64,000 nucleotides of DNA from Streptomyces sp. NBC_00654 (GCF_026341775.1 NZ_JAPEOB010000003.1:496001-560000), one strand, 5' to 3'. Counted from the first letter of the stretch, positions 47,251 through 57,089 are shown. Program-made: numbers and translations. The notes: a model not told the origin generated them from the sequence alone.

Positions 47251-47904
47251 TCAGGCGCCGGCCTGCGGTTCGGGCGCCTCGGCCTTGGTGACCTGGGTGA
47301 TCCAGGACGCCTTGTAGTCGCCGAGCTGGAGCTTCTGGTCGTCCCAGGCGCCGAAGCGCGGGTTGACGTCGATGTCCAGGGCCTCCGACGCCTTGGTGAG
47401 GGCCTCGCCCACGACCTGCTGCCCGGCGGGGGAACCGAGGTCGGCGCCGAGGGCCTCGGCCAGCTTCGGCAGCTGGACGTCCCGGCGCATGTCGCCGTCG
47501 ATCTGGTCCGGGGCCACCCAGCGCTGCTGGAGCATCATCGCCTTCAGCTGCTCCTCCCCCCCGGACTGGGCGGCGCTCGCGAGGCGTGCCTCCTGGATCT
47601 CCTTGCGGCTGACGCTCACCCCGGCGTCCTTGGCGGCGCGGTCCAGGATCTGGCCGAAGATCAGGCTGTGCAGCTTGGCCCGGCCCAGCTGTCCGGACCT
47701 GTTCACCAACTGGGCCGCCTGCGGCGAGCTCCGCTGGGCGCTTCGGACGTCGGCGGCCTGTGCCTGGACCGTCGACACCTCGATCCGGCCCCCGCCGACG
47801 ACGGCGGCGGCGCCGGGGTGGGCCTGGCTGCCGCAGGCGGAGAGAAGCGGTGCCGCGACGAGCAGTGCGGCGGAGACGGAGAGCGCGGTGCGACGGCGGT
47901 GCAA
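47251..47904 (-). CDS. SurA N-terminal-like lipoprotein
   Basis: 217 residues. A TTG start at 47904, with GGGAGG five bases upstream, gives the signal peptide LLVAAPLLSAC with a lipobox Cys. The mature part has SurA_N/foldase features (VNRSGQLGRAKLHSLIFGQILDRAAKDAGVSVSRKEIQEA) but no parvulin isomerase domain. Likely a chaperone-like lipoprotein on the outer face of the membrane. It follows the GT2 cluster and precedes mazG. Confidence 0.82.
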   Translation of the reverse strand: MHRRRTALSVSAALLVAAPLLSACGSQAHPGAAAVVGGGRIEVSTVQAQAADVRSAQRSSPQAAQLVNRSGQLGRAKLHSLIFGQILDRAAKDAGVSVSRKEIQEARLASAAQSGGEEQLKAMMLQQRWVAPDQIDGDMRRDVQLPKLAEALGADLGSPAGQQVVGEALTKASEALDIDVNPRFGAWDDQKLQLGDYKASWITQVTKAEAPEPQAGA

Positions 47905-48043
47905 AGGAGCCTCCCGGGGAGAGTTTGTGCATCAGTGCACAAAGCCTTGCGGTGATCGATGTTAGGCAGTGGATGTGGTTCGGGCCACCGATTCGACCAA
48001 CGATTCGGGAGGAGTTGGGGATGTGGGGCCGGTACGGGGCCGA

Positions 48044-48505
48044 TCAGGGCATCCGTTCGACCGCGGGCCCCGGCCGCCGGTCCGGCCTCAGCATGATCGT
48101 GCGGGAGACGACGAACGTGACCGGGATGGCGGCCGCGGCGGCGGCCAGCGGGGCGTAGCGGCTGCTGAACCCGGCCAGACCGACCAGGACGTACACACCG
48201 CCGGTCGTGATGAGGAAGTTGGCGGCGTTGGTGAGCGGGAAGAGCAGGAACTTCCGCCAGGTGGGGCGGGTGCGGTAGGTGAAGCGGGAGTTGAGGAAGA
48301 AGGACCCGGTCATGGAGAGCGCGAAGGCGAGGACGTGCGCGGCGATGTACGGCAGCCGGGTCAGCAGCGCCAGGTAGCAGAGGTAGTACGTGCCGGTGTT
48401 CACGACGCCGACCAGGGCGAATCTGATCAGCTGCCCGACGACCGGCATCCTTTGCGCGGCGCCTTTCACCGGCACGGGTTCCACGGGTGTTCGGGGCTGA
48501 TTCAC
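48044..48505 (-). CDS. GtrA-family membrane protein
   Basis: 153 residues with four membrane spans (LIRFALVGVVNTGTYYLCYLAL is the family N-terminal motif, then LAFALSMTGSFFLNSRFTY). GtrA proteins are proposed to flip undecaprenyl-phosphate-linked sugars. The GTG start overlaps the GT2 stop by GTGA. It forms the flippase part of a three-gene glycosylation set with the GT2 gene and yfhO. Confidence 0.9.
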   Translation of the reverse strand: MNQPRTPVEPVPVKGAAQRMPVVGQLIRFALVGVVNTGTYYLCYLALLTRLPYIAAHVLAFALSMTGSFFLNSRFTYRTRPTWRKFLLFPLTNAANFLITTGGVYVLVGLAGFSSRYAPLAAAAAAIPVTFVVSRTIMLRPDRRPGPAVERMP

Positions 48506-49464
48506 CGGCGTAGGAGTTTCTGAGGTGTGTGCGGCTGCTGCGGCGTACCGATATTGGACGCCTTCACCAGGAAGTGCGGGCGGCGCTTCACCTCGTAGTA
48601 AATACGCCCCACGTATTCGCCGACGACTCCCACCATCACCATCTGCACTCCGGCGAGTGCGGTGACCACGACGAGGAGCGTGACATAGCCGGGGGTGTCG
48701 ACGCCCCGCACCATCGCGACGCCGACGATCCAGGTGGCGTACGCGAGCGCGACGGAGAGCAGCAGCAGGCCTAAGTAGAGCGCGGCGCGCAGTGGCTTGT
48801 TGTTGAAGGAGAGCAGCCCGTCGAGACCGTAGTTGAGGAGCTTTCCGAAGGTCCAGGCGGAACGGCCCTGCTCACGGACGGCGTTCTCGTAGCTGAACGT
48901 CGTCGCGCGGAAGCCGACCCAGGAGAACAGGCCCTTGGAGAAGCGGTTGTACTCGGTGAGTTCGAGTACGGCGTCGACGGTGCGGCGGGACAGCAGCCTG
49001 AAGTCGCCCACGCCGTCGACGAGTTCCACGTCCACGAGGCGGTTGATCAGCCAGTAGTAGGCGCGGGCCGCGACCGTGCGGGTCACCCGGTCGCCCTTGC
49101 GGGTACGGCGGGCGATCACCTGGTCGTGGCCGTTGGCGTGCTCCTCCAGCATGCGGCCGATGAGCTCCGGCGGGTGCTGGAGGTCGGCGTCCATGATGAC
49201 GACGGCGTCGCCCTCGGCGTGCCGGAGGCCGGCGAGCATGGCCGCCTCCTTGCCGAAGTTGCGGCTGAAGGAGAGGTAGCGGGCGCGCGGGTCCGCCGCG
49301 GCGACCCTCTCCAGGAGCTCCAGGGTCGCGTCCCTGCTCCCGTCGTCGACATAGACGAGCTGGAATTCATGCCCCAGTCGCGCCATTTCGTCCGTGACAC
49401 GTGTGTGGAAGCGTTCGAGGATTTCCTCCTCGTTGAAACACGGCACCACTATCGAGATCAGCAC
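48502..49464 (-). CDS. GT2 glycosyltransferase (GtrB/CsbB type) with TTA codon
   Basis: 320 residues. GT-A fold with ISIVVPCFNEEEIL, YVDDGSRDAT, the DAD motif in VIMDADLQHPPE and RNFGKEAAMLAGL, plus two C-terminal membrane spans. It should transfer a sugar from a nucleotide donor to undecaprenyl phosphate. The leucine codon at 48774-48772 (ALYLGL) is TTA, so full expression should need bldA. Coupled to gtrA, divergent from yfhO. Confidence 0.92.
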   Translation of the reverse strand: MLISIVVPCFNEEEILERFHTRVTDEMARLGHEFQLVYVDDGSRDATLELLERVAAADPRARYLSFSRNFGKEAAMLAGLRHAEGDAVVIMDADLQHPPELIGRMLEEHANGHDQVIARRTRKGDRVTRTVAARAYYWLINRLVDVELVDGVGDFRLLSRRTVDAVLELTEYNRFSKGLFSWVGFRATTFSYENAVREQGRSAWTFGKLLNYGLDGLLSFNNKPLRAALYLGLLLLSVALAYATWIVGVAMVRGVDTPGYVTLLVVVTALAGVQMVMVGVVGEYVGRIYYEVKRRPHFLVKASNIGTPQQPHTPQKLLRR

Positions 49465-49587
49465 GGAAGCACATCAACCCGCCCGGATGTCGGAACCCGA
49501 TGCTCCACGTGGCCAATGGGCGTCGATTGAATGAACTGGCCCAATTCGCACAGGAGTTGTTCGTTCGACGCTGGCATATTTCTCCGT

Positions 49588-52294
49588 ATGCCGAACTCCC
49601 GCCCCCGCGCCTCGGCCTGCGCTCTCGCCGCGCTGGTCACCGTCGCCGCCGTGTGCGCGGGCGACGCCGCGGCCCGCAGCTTCCCCTTCGGACCGCGCAC
49701 CCACGGCGTCAATGACCTGGGCAACCAGTTCGTGCCGTTCCACACCCGGCTGTGGGACCTGCTGCACGGGCAGGCCGACGGCGGGGTGCTCCTCAACTGG
49801 CAGTCGGGGTTCGGGACGAGCTTCCTGCCGGACCTCGGCACCTATCTGACGAGCCCGTTCGCCCTGCTCGTCGGTGTCTTCCCGCGCGACCGCGTCGATC
49901 TGGCCCTCTACGTCGTGACCGTGCTGAAGATGGCCTCGGCCGCCGCCGCCATGGCGTTCCTGCTGCCGGCCCTGCGCGGCGGGCGCTGGTGGGTGGCCGG
50001 CCGCGCTGGGCGCCTCGTACGCCCTGTGCGGCTGGTCGGTCGTCGAGGCCTCGTACAACCCGATGTGGCTGGACGGTCTCGTCGCGCTGCCGCTGCTGTG
50101 CCTGGCCGGGGAGTGGGCGCGGACCGGGCGGCACCGGGTGTCGGCGCCGCTGGTGGTGGCCGTGATGTGGACCGCCAACTTCTATACGGCCTATATGGCG
50201 ACCCTCGGGGCTGCGTTGGTGCTGGTGGTGCGGCTGGTGACCGAGTCGCGGGACCGGCGGACGGCGGTACGGGGGCTGCTGCGGGCCACCGGGACGGTGA
50301 CGCTGGGGATCGGGCTCGCCGCGCCCGTCCTGCTTCCCGTCTACCTCGGTACGAAACACGCGTACCCCGGCTGGACGCGCCCCTTCGCCCCTGCGGCCTG
50401 GCCCGATGTCCTGGCCCGGCTGCTTCCCGCCACGTACGGATTCTTCACCCCCGCGCTCTTCCTGGGCACCGGCACCCTGCTGCTGGCCTGCGCGCTCGCC
50501 TTCCAGCGGTCCGTGCCGCACCGCGAGCGGTGGGCCTGGACAGGGCTGGTGGCGGCCGTGGCGCTGTCCTTGCAGTGGGGACCCACGCATCTTCTCTGGC
50601 ACGCCTTCGCGACGCCGAACGGGAGCCCCTACCGGCAGACGTTCGTCCTGGCCGGGTTCCTCGTGATCGCCGCCTGGATCGCGGTGTCGTACGACTGGCC
50701 GGGGTGGCGTGCCCTGCTCGGCGGGGGCGCGGTCGTGACGGCGGTCGCGGTGGCGGCCTCGTCGAGCGGTCTGGTCACCCGGTGGACGTATCCGCTGTTC
50801 GCCGCGGGCCTGCTGGCGGCGGGGGCCGCGGTGACCCTGGCCCGGCGGGCCCAGAGGGGCGGGCGGGGGTGGTACGCCCTGCCGGCCGTGCTGCTGCTGG
50901 TCGGCGCACAGGCCGGGCAGGCCGCCGCCACGACCGCGTACGCCGACCGGCAGCGCCTCGTGCGGCTCGACGACTACGCGCCCTGGGGCGCACGGCAGAG
51001 CGCGCAGGCCCAGGCGGTGGACGGGGCCGACGGCTGGCCGCGCCACCGCACCGACCCGGGCCGCGAGCCGACCACCGCCAACGACCCGCTGGTGGTCGGC
51101 GGCCAGGGCGGCGCGTACTACAGCAGCCACACGCCGGACGTCCTGACCCGCACGATGCGGGCCCTCGGCGGTGGCTGGACATCACGCGGCCGCGCCGTCC
51201 AGAGCCTCGACAACCCGGTCACCGACGCGGTGTTCTCGGTCGGGGCGCGCCTGCGTACGCCCCCCGACCCGCATCAGCCGTGGAACCCGCGCGACGACCG
51301 GCCCCCGACGGTGACCCGGGCCCCGGTGCCGCCCTTGGTGACCGTGCGCGGACCGGACTCCGGCCGTGCGCCGGCGTACGGCCCCTGGCCGTTCCGGAAC
51401 CAGGAGCTGCTGCTCGGCACCACCGTCTACACCGTCCCGGCGACGACGCTGCGGGACGCGGCGGGAGCCACGGGGACACCGGGGACAGGGACAGGGACAC
51501 GGAGGGGGACAGGGCCGGGGCCGGGGACGGGGACGGCGGGGCGGGGGACGGACGGTACGGCGGGGCGGAACGGGCCGGGGGCCTACCGGGTGGAGCGCGG
51601 CGGTACGTACACCCTGAGCGCCCGCTGCCCGGCCGGACGCGAGGTGTACCTGTGGGCGCCGGACCTGTTCGGGCGCGCCGCGCTGGCGGAGACGCGAGGG
51701 GTGCGGCTCCAGGGGCAGTTGCCCGCGCGGAGCGCGGCGATGGAGCGGCTCGGCACACCGGCGGGACCGGCGGGACCGGCGGGACCGGCGGGACCGGCGG
51801 GGGACGCTCCGTCGAGCCTGGTCGGCAGCACGTCCGGGCACAGGGCCGGGGGCGCGGCCGGGGGCGTTCCCGTGCGGGTCACCCTGCGGCCCGAGCGGGA
51901 CGGGACCGTGCCGCACTCCGCCATCGGCTGCCTGGACCGGACCCGGCTGGCCGCGGCGGTGACCGCCCTGACGCGCACCGGGGCGACCTCCGTCCACGTC
52001 AGCGGCGACGGTGTACGGGCCGAACTCCCGCCCGGCACCGCGGGAACCGCCGTGCTGGCCGCGCCCCGGATCGCCGGGTGGCGCTGCGACGGCCGGCCGG
52101 CCGACGCCTACCTGGGGCTGGTCGCCGCGCCCGTACCCGTCGGCGCCACGTCGGTCAGCTGCACGTTCCGGCCTCCGGGGCTGCGCGCGGGGGGCGCCGC
52201 GGGGGCGGTCGCACTGCTCGTGCTGCTGGCGACGGCGGCAGCGGGGCGGCCGGGCCCGCGCCGGGCGGCGGCCCGGCTGCGCGGCGGCTCCTGA
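49588..52294 (+). pseudogene. YfhO-family membrane glycosyltransferase, frameshifted
   Basis: A GT-C type membrane protein of about 900 residues, read in two frames. From ATG 49588 the first frame gives the signal/TM start, FRDRV-type loops and LLPALRGGRWWVAG, then turns into arginine-rich nonsense near 50001. The +1 frame carries on exactly there with ALGASYALCGWSVVEASYNPM and stays coding to 52294. Removing one C from GGCCGGCCGCG (49995-50005) restores one frame. Either a real mutation or a sequencing error. YfhO with CsbB-type GT2 glycosylates wall polymers in Bacillus; the same role is likely. The part from ATG 50063 could be made separately. It contains repeated GPA and GTGTGT-like coding stretches. 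Confidence 0.75.
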
Positions 52295-52324
52295 GGCGAC
52301 GGGGACGGGTACCGGGACACCCGG

Positions 52325-53911
52325 TCAGCCGCCGCGTACGTCCTGCTGGTGGGCCAGCCGGCGGCGCAGCTCCACGGGCAGCGGGTGGTGCGGCCCGTAC
52401 ACGCGCTCGGCGTCGTACAGCAGGGCCTGGATCTGGGCCCGTCCCGCGGCGTGGTCGCCCACTGCGAGGAGCAGGTGCCCGATGCGGTGCCGGATGTCGA
52501 AGGCGCGGCCGGGGCCGGTGGTGACCGCGCCGTACACGTTCTCGTAGTACGGGAGGACGGCACGGTACTCGTTGAGCGCTGCCGCCGCCTCGCCCAGTTG
52601 CTCCAGGCACAGCGCCGCGTCGTAGCGGTACTGGAGCGTCTGCGCGTCGGCCGGGCCGGCCTCCGCCAGGCGGTCCTCGGCGAGGCGGCTCAGCTCCGGC
52701 AGGGCACGGCGGTACTGGCCGTCGTCCATCAGCGTCGCCGCGTACTGCTTGCGCAGGATCCGGACGACGGGTGAGTGCTCACCGTGTTCCGCTGCGGCCG
52801 CCGGGAGGATGTCCCCGAGGATGTCCACGGCCTGGGTGATCCGGCCCTCGCCGAGCAGCCGCTTCACCTCGTCGACCGCCTGCGCCACATCGGGCCGGGC
52901 GGCCGGTGCGGGCACGGGTGCGGCGGGGCCGGGCGGAGCCGGGGCGGATGCCGGAGCCGGGACGGATGCAGGAGCCGGGGCGGCCGGAGTGGCGGCCCGG
53001 TCCGGCCACGGGGCGTGCGGCCGGAGGAAGGGGCGGGTCGGGTCGAGCGGTCCGGCCGGGGCGCCGTGGCTGGGCAGCAGCGGGCGGAGCGTCTCGTACA
53101 CCTCCTGGGCAGAGGCGGGCCGGTCCTGCGGGTCCTTGGCGAGCAGCCGCAGCACGAGCGCTTCGAGCTGTGCGGGGATCTCGGACCTGAACCGGCGTAC
53201 CGGGAGCGGCGGCTCGTAGAGGTGGCGGTGCAGGACACCGAGGGCCGTGGATCCCGCGAACGGCACGTCGCCGCTGAGGAGTTCGTGCAGGAGGACGCCG
53301 AGCGCGTACAGGTCGGTGTACGGGCCGACGGCGCCGCCCATCGCCTGCTCCGGGGCCATGTAGGCCGGGGAGCCGATCGGTGAACCGGTGTGGGTGAGGC
53401 GGGTGGTGTCCGTGTCCAGGACGGAGGCGACGCCCAGGTCGAGCACGGTGACGGTGCCGTCGGGCCGGACCATCACATTGCGGGGCTTGAGGTCGCGGTG
53501 GACGATCGGCACGGCGTGCACCGCGGAGAGTACGGCGCAGAGCTGGGCGGCGACCGAGACGGCCCAGGGCCAGGGGTACGGGACGTGCTCGGCGAGATGG
53601 TCGGCGAGGTCGGCGCCCTCGACGTACTGCATGACGAGGTAGAGGTCGTCGTCGTCGCTGCCCGCGTCGTGGACGGTGACCAGTCCGGGGTGGTCGACCT
53701 GGGCGGTGACCCGGCACTCGCGGACGAACCGGCGGCGCAGCTCGTCGGCCGCCTCGCTGCCGGTGGGTCCGGCGACCCGGTCGGGGCGCAGCAGCTTCAC
53801 GGCGACCCGGCGGTCCAGGCGCTGGTCGTACGCCGTCCACACCTGGCCCATGCCGCCCTGGCCGAGGATGGTGGCCAGCTCGTACCGCCCGGCGATGACC
53901 CGTCCGCTCAC
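52325..53911 (-). CDS. Serine/threonine protein kinase with TPR-like C-terminus
   Basis: 528 residues. Hanks-type kinase (1-280): glycine loop GQGGMGQVW, Lys in VAVKLL, HRDLKPRNVMV catalytic loop, DLG instead of DFG, and SPAYMAPEQ. An Ala/Pro linker (about 300-345) leads to TPR-like helices to the end. There is no membrane span, so the kinase is cytosolic. GTG start overlaps the previous stop (GTGA). Coupled with the membrane protein just upstream, which may be its partner or substrate. Confidence 0.93.
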   Translation of the reverse strand: MSGRVIAGRYELATILGQGGMGQVWTAYDQRLDRRVAVKLLRPDRVAGPTGSEAADELRRRFVRECRVTAQVDHPGLVTVHDAGSDDDDLYLVMQYVEGADLADHLAEHVPYPWPWAVSVAAQLCAVLSAVHAVPIVHRDLKPRNVMVRPDGTVTVLDLGVASVLDTDTTRLTHTGSPIGSPAYMAPEQAMGGAVGPYTDLYALGVLLHELLSGDVPFAGSTALGVLHRHLYEPPLPVRRFRSEIPAQLEALVLRLLAKDPQDRPASAQEVYETLRPLLPSHGAPAGPLDPTRPFLRPHAPWPDRAATPAAPAPASVPAPASAPAPPGPAAPVPAPAARPDVAQAVDEVKRLLGEGRITQAVDILGDILPAAAAEHGEHSPVVRILRKQYAATLMDDGQYRRALPELSRLAEDRLAEAGPADAQTLQYRYDAALCLEQLGEAAAALNEYRAVLPYYENVYGAVTTGPGRAFDIRHRIGHLLLAVGDHAAGRAQIQALLYDAERVYGPHHPLPVELRRRLAHQQDVRGG

Positions 53912-54609
53912 CGCCCCTCCCCCTCCTTGCGGAGGTAGTCGCTCAGCTCGTCCAGCTCGGCGCGGACCTGGTCGAGGCGCTGGGGCGCGGCGGGCCCCGG
54001 GGCGGCGGGCGGGTAGCCGTAACCGGGGGCGGGCGGCGGCGTCGGGACGGCCGTCGCGGCGTACTGGCCGTACGGGGGCCGGGCGTGGGGCTGGGGCTGG
54101 GCGTGGGGCTGGGGCTGGGCGTGGGGCTGGGGCTGGGCGTGGGGCTGGGGCTGCGGGTGGAGCTGGGGCTGCTGCGGGGGCCGGCCGTGCGGCTGGGACG
54201 GGAACGCGGGCTGCGGCGGGAACCCCTGCTGGTTCCGCCGGTCGCCGTACGGACCTTCCGGACCGTAGTGACGTATCTCCGCGTACAGGTAGTACGCCAC
54301 CACGCCGACCATGACGCCGAAGATCCAGGTGACCCCGATGAACGCCTCCGCGTCCGTCGTCTTGTCAGGGTCCTCGGGCATGGCCAGCATGAACGCGAAG
54401 AGCCCGGTGTTGAGCGCGAACACGAGCGCCAGCAGGGCCCAGTCGCGGCCCTTGCGGGTGACGATCGCGAGCCTCAGCATCGCCCCCCAGGCCAGGAACC
54501 CGAGGCTCAGTACGGTCAGCGCCACAAGAACCACGCGCACCGCGGTCAGCGCCGCCGACGACGGACGACGCTTCGGTGGCTGCTGCGGCGGATAGCCGTA
54601 GCCGTGCAT
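53908..54609 (-). CDS. Membrane protein with Gln/Pro/His repeats, kinase partner
   Basis: 233 residues from the ATG at 54609 (GGGAGCGG upstream). Three to four hydrophobic segments (VRVVLVALTVLSLGFLAWG, LLALVFALNTGLFAFMLAM, WIFGVMVGVVAYYLYAE) are followed by a tail with four PQPHAQ units, seen in DNA as an 18-bp repeat at about 54083-54155. It ends in a small helix (LDQVRAELDELSDYLRKEGEG). Function unknown. Confidence 0.75.
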   Translation of the reverse strand: MHGYGYPPQQPPKRRPSSAALTAVRVVLVALTVLSLGFLAWGAMLRLAIVTRKGRDWALLALVFALNTGLFAFMLAMPEDPDKTTDAEAFIGVTWIFGVMVGVVAYYLYAEIRHYGPEGPYGDRRNQQGFPPQPAFPSQPHGRPPQQPQLHPQPQPHAQPQPHAQPQPHAQPQPHARPPYGQYAATAVPTPPPAPGYGYPPAAPGPAAPQRLDQVRAELDELSDYLRKEGEGR

Positions 54610-54709
54610 GTGCCGCTCCCGGGAGGCGTGTGTGTCGGACGTGTGCTGTGAGCGTATACACCGACAAGGACACCCGGTCGCGGGTTGCGCACGAGCACTG
54701 TGGTTCACA

Positions 54710-56956
54710 TCACTTCGGGGCGACCGTGCCGTCCGTCAGCCCGTCGTACATGCCCTGTACGAGCAGTCCGCCGAGCCGCCCGGCCGCCCGCAGCGCGTCC
54801 TCGAACTCGGCGAGCGTGCGGAACTGTTCCCCGTACCGCCGCTGTTCGGCGAGCGGCAGCCGGGGCAGCTGGAGGCGCCGGGCGTCGAGCCGGGTCGCGG
54901 TGGAGGCGTAGCTGCTGGCCTGCCGGTTGTTGGCGGTGCCGCGCAGGAATCCGGCGAGGAACCACGGGTCGATCGCGGCCGGGTCGGGGCGCAGCACCTG
55001 GAGGTTGCGGCCGAGCACGGCGCCCGCGGTGGCCTCGTCGACGACCCGGGTGACGGAGCCGCCGCCGAGTACGGGGACGACGACGTCGCCGGGTTCCAGG
55101 AGTACGGCGTCGTCGGCGCCCTCGGCGGGCGCGGCGGCGGTCGGCGCGGGGGTGCCGCTCGGCGCCGTACCGGCCAGCACGTCGTGTTCCGTGAGGACGG
55201 TGCAGCCACCGCCGCCGGACCCTCCGGCGCGCAGGTGCAGGGCCCCGGCACGGGCGAGTTCGCCGACGGTGGTGAGGGGCCAGTGGGCCGGGTCGGAGAG
55301 GTCGGCGGGCGGTGGGGTGAGCCGGGCGGTCAGCCGCAGGGTGTCGGCCAGCCGCTCCCGTACGCGGATCAGCCCGGCCGCTCCGCCACCGGCGGCGGGG
55401 CGCGGCAGGTGCCGGGCCGGGGCGAGGTCCACGTCGTCGTCGAGGAGTTCGATGACGGGGACGGCACGGCTGACGCCGGTGGAGCCGGTGGAGCCCGCGG
55501 ATCCGACGGGGGGTGCGGTCGCGGCGGAGTGCCCGGTGTGGTGCTGCCAGGCGTCGAGCACGGCACGGTGCACCGCGGGCCAGTCGATCCGGTCGCGGCC
55601 CCCGCCCGCCGGGTTTCCGGGCCCGGCACCGGCCCCCGAGGCCGGTTCGGCGGGCTCGGCCATGTCGACGAGCAGCAGTTCGGGCGCCGGACGGAGGCCG
55701 CCGCCCGGCCTGCGCAGGATCCAGAGGTGGAGCGGGATGCCGTACGGGGGCGCGGCACCGGCCGGAAGGGCGATGACCGCGCGGAGCGCTCCCCGGCGCA
55801 GCAGGTCGGCACGGATCCGGCGGCCGGAGCGGCGGGACGCGGCGGCCGGCGGCATCAGCAGCACGGCGGTGCCGCCGTCCTTGAGACGGGCCAGTGCGTG
55901 CTGGACCCAGGCGAGTTCGGACTCGGTCCGGGCGGGGAAGCCGTACTCCCAGCGTGGGTCGTAGGCCAGTTCGTCGTGGCCCCAGTTGCGTTCGTTGAAC
56001 GGCGGGTGGCAGAGCACGGCGTCGGCGGCGAGCTGCGGGAAGGCGTCGACGCGCAGCGTGTCACCGGTGCGCACGGCCAGGACGGTGCCGTCGGCCCCGG
56101 GTCCGTCGCGGTGGAGGGCGAGGCGGAGCGCCGTGAGCGCGGCGAGGTCCGGGTCTGCTTCCTGCGCGTACAGGGCGGTGGGCCTGCTGACCGCGCGCAG
56201 CAGGGAGCCGGTCCCGGCGGCGGGGTCGAGCACGGTGCGGGCGAGCTGCCTGCCGGTGCCCCTGTCCGTGTCCTTCTCCGGTTCGGCGAGGGCGGCCATC
56301 AGCTCCGCGAGACCGGGCGGAGTGAGGGTGTACTGGCGGGGGTTGGCGTCGAGCTGACGGCCGAAGAGGAATTCGAAGGTCTGCCGGGCACCGGATCCGG
56401 CGGCGAGTTCGGCGGCGGCGCGCAGCAGCGGGACGGACGGCAGCAGACAGGCCGCGTCCGGGGTGTGAACCACCCGGGCCACCGAGTCCACCGGGTCCGC
56501 CGAGTCCACCGGGTCCACCGGGTCCGGGAGTTCACCGGAGCGGTGCGGCGATCCGGCGTCCGGGCCGAAGCGCGCGGCGAGGACGTCCTCGATCGCCTGC
56601 GGCAGCACACCGGCCATGCGCTCGTCCCGGACGGCGGCGAGCTCCAGCCAGGCGGTCGGCCGGTCCCTGACGACCAGGAGGGCGCAGCCGGTGTGGATCA
56701 GGGCGGTGACGGCTCCCGCGGGGTGCCCGGACACCTGCTGCCAGACCCGTTCCCGGAGGGGGATCTCAGCGAGTTTCCCCTGGTCGCGCAGCCATTGCTC
56801 CACCTCGGGCAGCGCGAAGGACGGGCTGGTCTCGGTGCCGCCGACGGGCTTGGGGAAGTCGGCGTGACGACGGCGCCAGTTACTGACGGCGGCCCGCCCC
56901 ACACCCGCGAGCCGCGCGATCCCCGCTGCGGTCACCTCTGTCGCGTTCTCCGGCAC
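54710..56956 (-). CDS. Fused N6-adenine DNA methylase / specificity subunit, orphan
   Basis: 748 residues. An N-terminal helix-turn-helix (AAGIARLAGVGRAAVSNWRRR), then an HsdM-like methylase with SAM motif I DPAAGTG (244-250) and motif IV written as HPPF (317-320; codon CAC at 56008-56006) instead of the usual N/D/S-PP-Y/F. From about residue 560 a target-recognition half like HsdS follows (LARTGALHLRAGG-type region, then LEPGDVVVPVLGGG and ARRLQLPRLPLAEQRRYGEQF). No restriction or helicase subunit is nearby. The His suggests weak or no catalysis, or a role as a DNA-binding regulator. Confidence 0.85.
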   Translation of the reverse strand: MPENATEVTAAGIARLAGVGRAAVSNWRRRHADFPKPVGGTETSPSFALPEVEQWLRDQGKLAEIPLRERVWQQVSGHPAGAVTALIHTGCALLVVRDRPTAWLELAAVRDERMAGVLPQAIEDVLAARFGPDAGSPHRSGELPDPVDPVDSADPVDSVARVVHTPDAACLLPSVPLLRAAAELAAGSGARQTFEFLFGRQLDANPRQYTLTPPGLAELMAALAEPEKDTDRGTGRQLARTVLDPAAGTGSLLRAVSRPTALYAQEADPDLAALTALRLALHRDGPGADGTVLAVRTGDTLRVDAFPQLAADAVLCHPPFNERNWGHDELAYDPRWEYGFPARTESELAWVQHALARLKDGGTAVLLMPPAAASRRSGRRIRADLLRRGALRAVIALPAGAAPPYGIPLHLWILRRPGGGLRPAPELLLVDMAEPAEPASGAGAGPGNPAGGGRDRIDWPAVHRAVLDAWQHHTGHSAATAPPVGSAGSTGSTGVSRAVPVIELLDDDVDLAPARHLPRPAAGGGAAGLIRVRERLADTLRLTARLTPPPADLSDPAHWPLTTVGELARAGALHLRAGGSGGGGCTVLTEHDVLAGTAPSGTPAPTAAAPAEGADDAVLLEPGDVVVPVLGGGSVTRVVDEATAGAVLGRNLQVLRPDPAAIDPWFLAGFLRGTANNRQASSYASTATRLDARRLQLPRLPLAEQRRYGEQFRTLAEFEDALRAAGRLGGLLVQGMYDGLTDGTVAPK

Positions 56957-57050
56957 TGACCTGTCTCCCCTGATCCGTCCGCGCTGTGTCGGCGAGCATA
57001 CCGACTTGATGGACCTTCACCGATTCACAGTGTGACCCAACCCCTCCACC

Positions 57051-57089
57051 GTGAACCGTGTTGACTCGGTTCACAAGCTCTGCTGTTAT
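57051..57089 (+). promoter_or_regulatory. Promoter with overlapping 8-8-8 inverted repeat
   Basis: TTGACT (57061-57066) and TGTTAT (57084-57089) are spaced by 17 bp. The inverted repeat GTGAACCG-TGTTGACT-CGGTTCAC (57051-57074, perfect arms) encloses the -35 box. A second short palindrome TCACAGTGTGA lies at 57025-57035. The layout suggests repression of the gene at 57211 and perhaps of the divergent methylase gene. Confidence 0.6.

Noticed and set aside
49531..52524. Single 997-codon open frame as one protein in the yfhO region
   Set aside because: After about position 50001 this frame loses membrane-protein character and becomes arginine/glycine-rich, while the +1 frame continues the YfhO pattern; it is a chance open frame.
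54710..56956. Complete type I restriction-modification system
   Set aside because: Only a fused methylase/specificity-like protein is present; no HsdR, and the catalytic motif is altered.
57051..57074. GTGAACCG-N8-CGGTTCAC as a Rex site
   Set aside because: The spacing between GTGAA and TTCAC is far wider than 4 bp.
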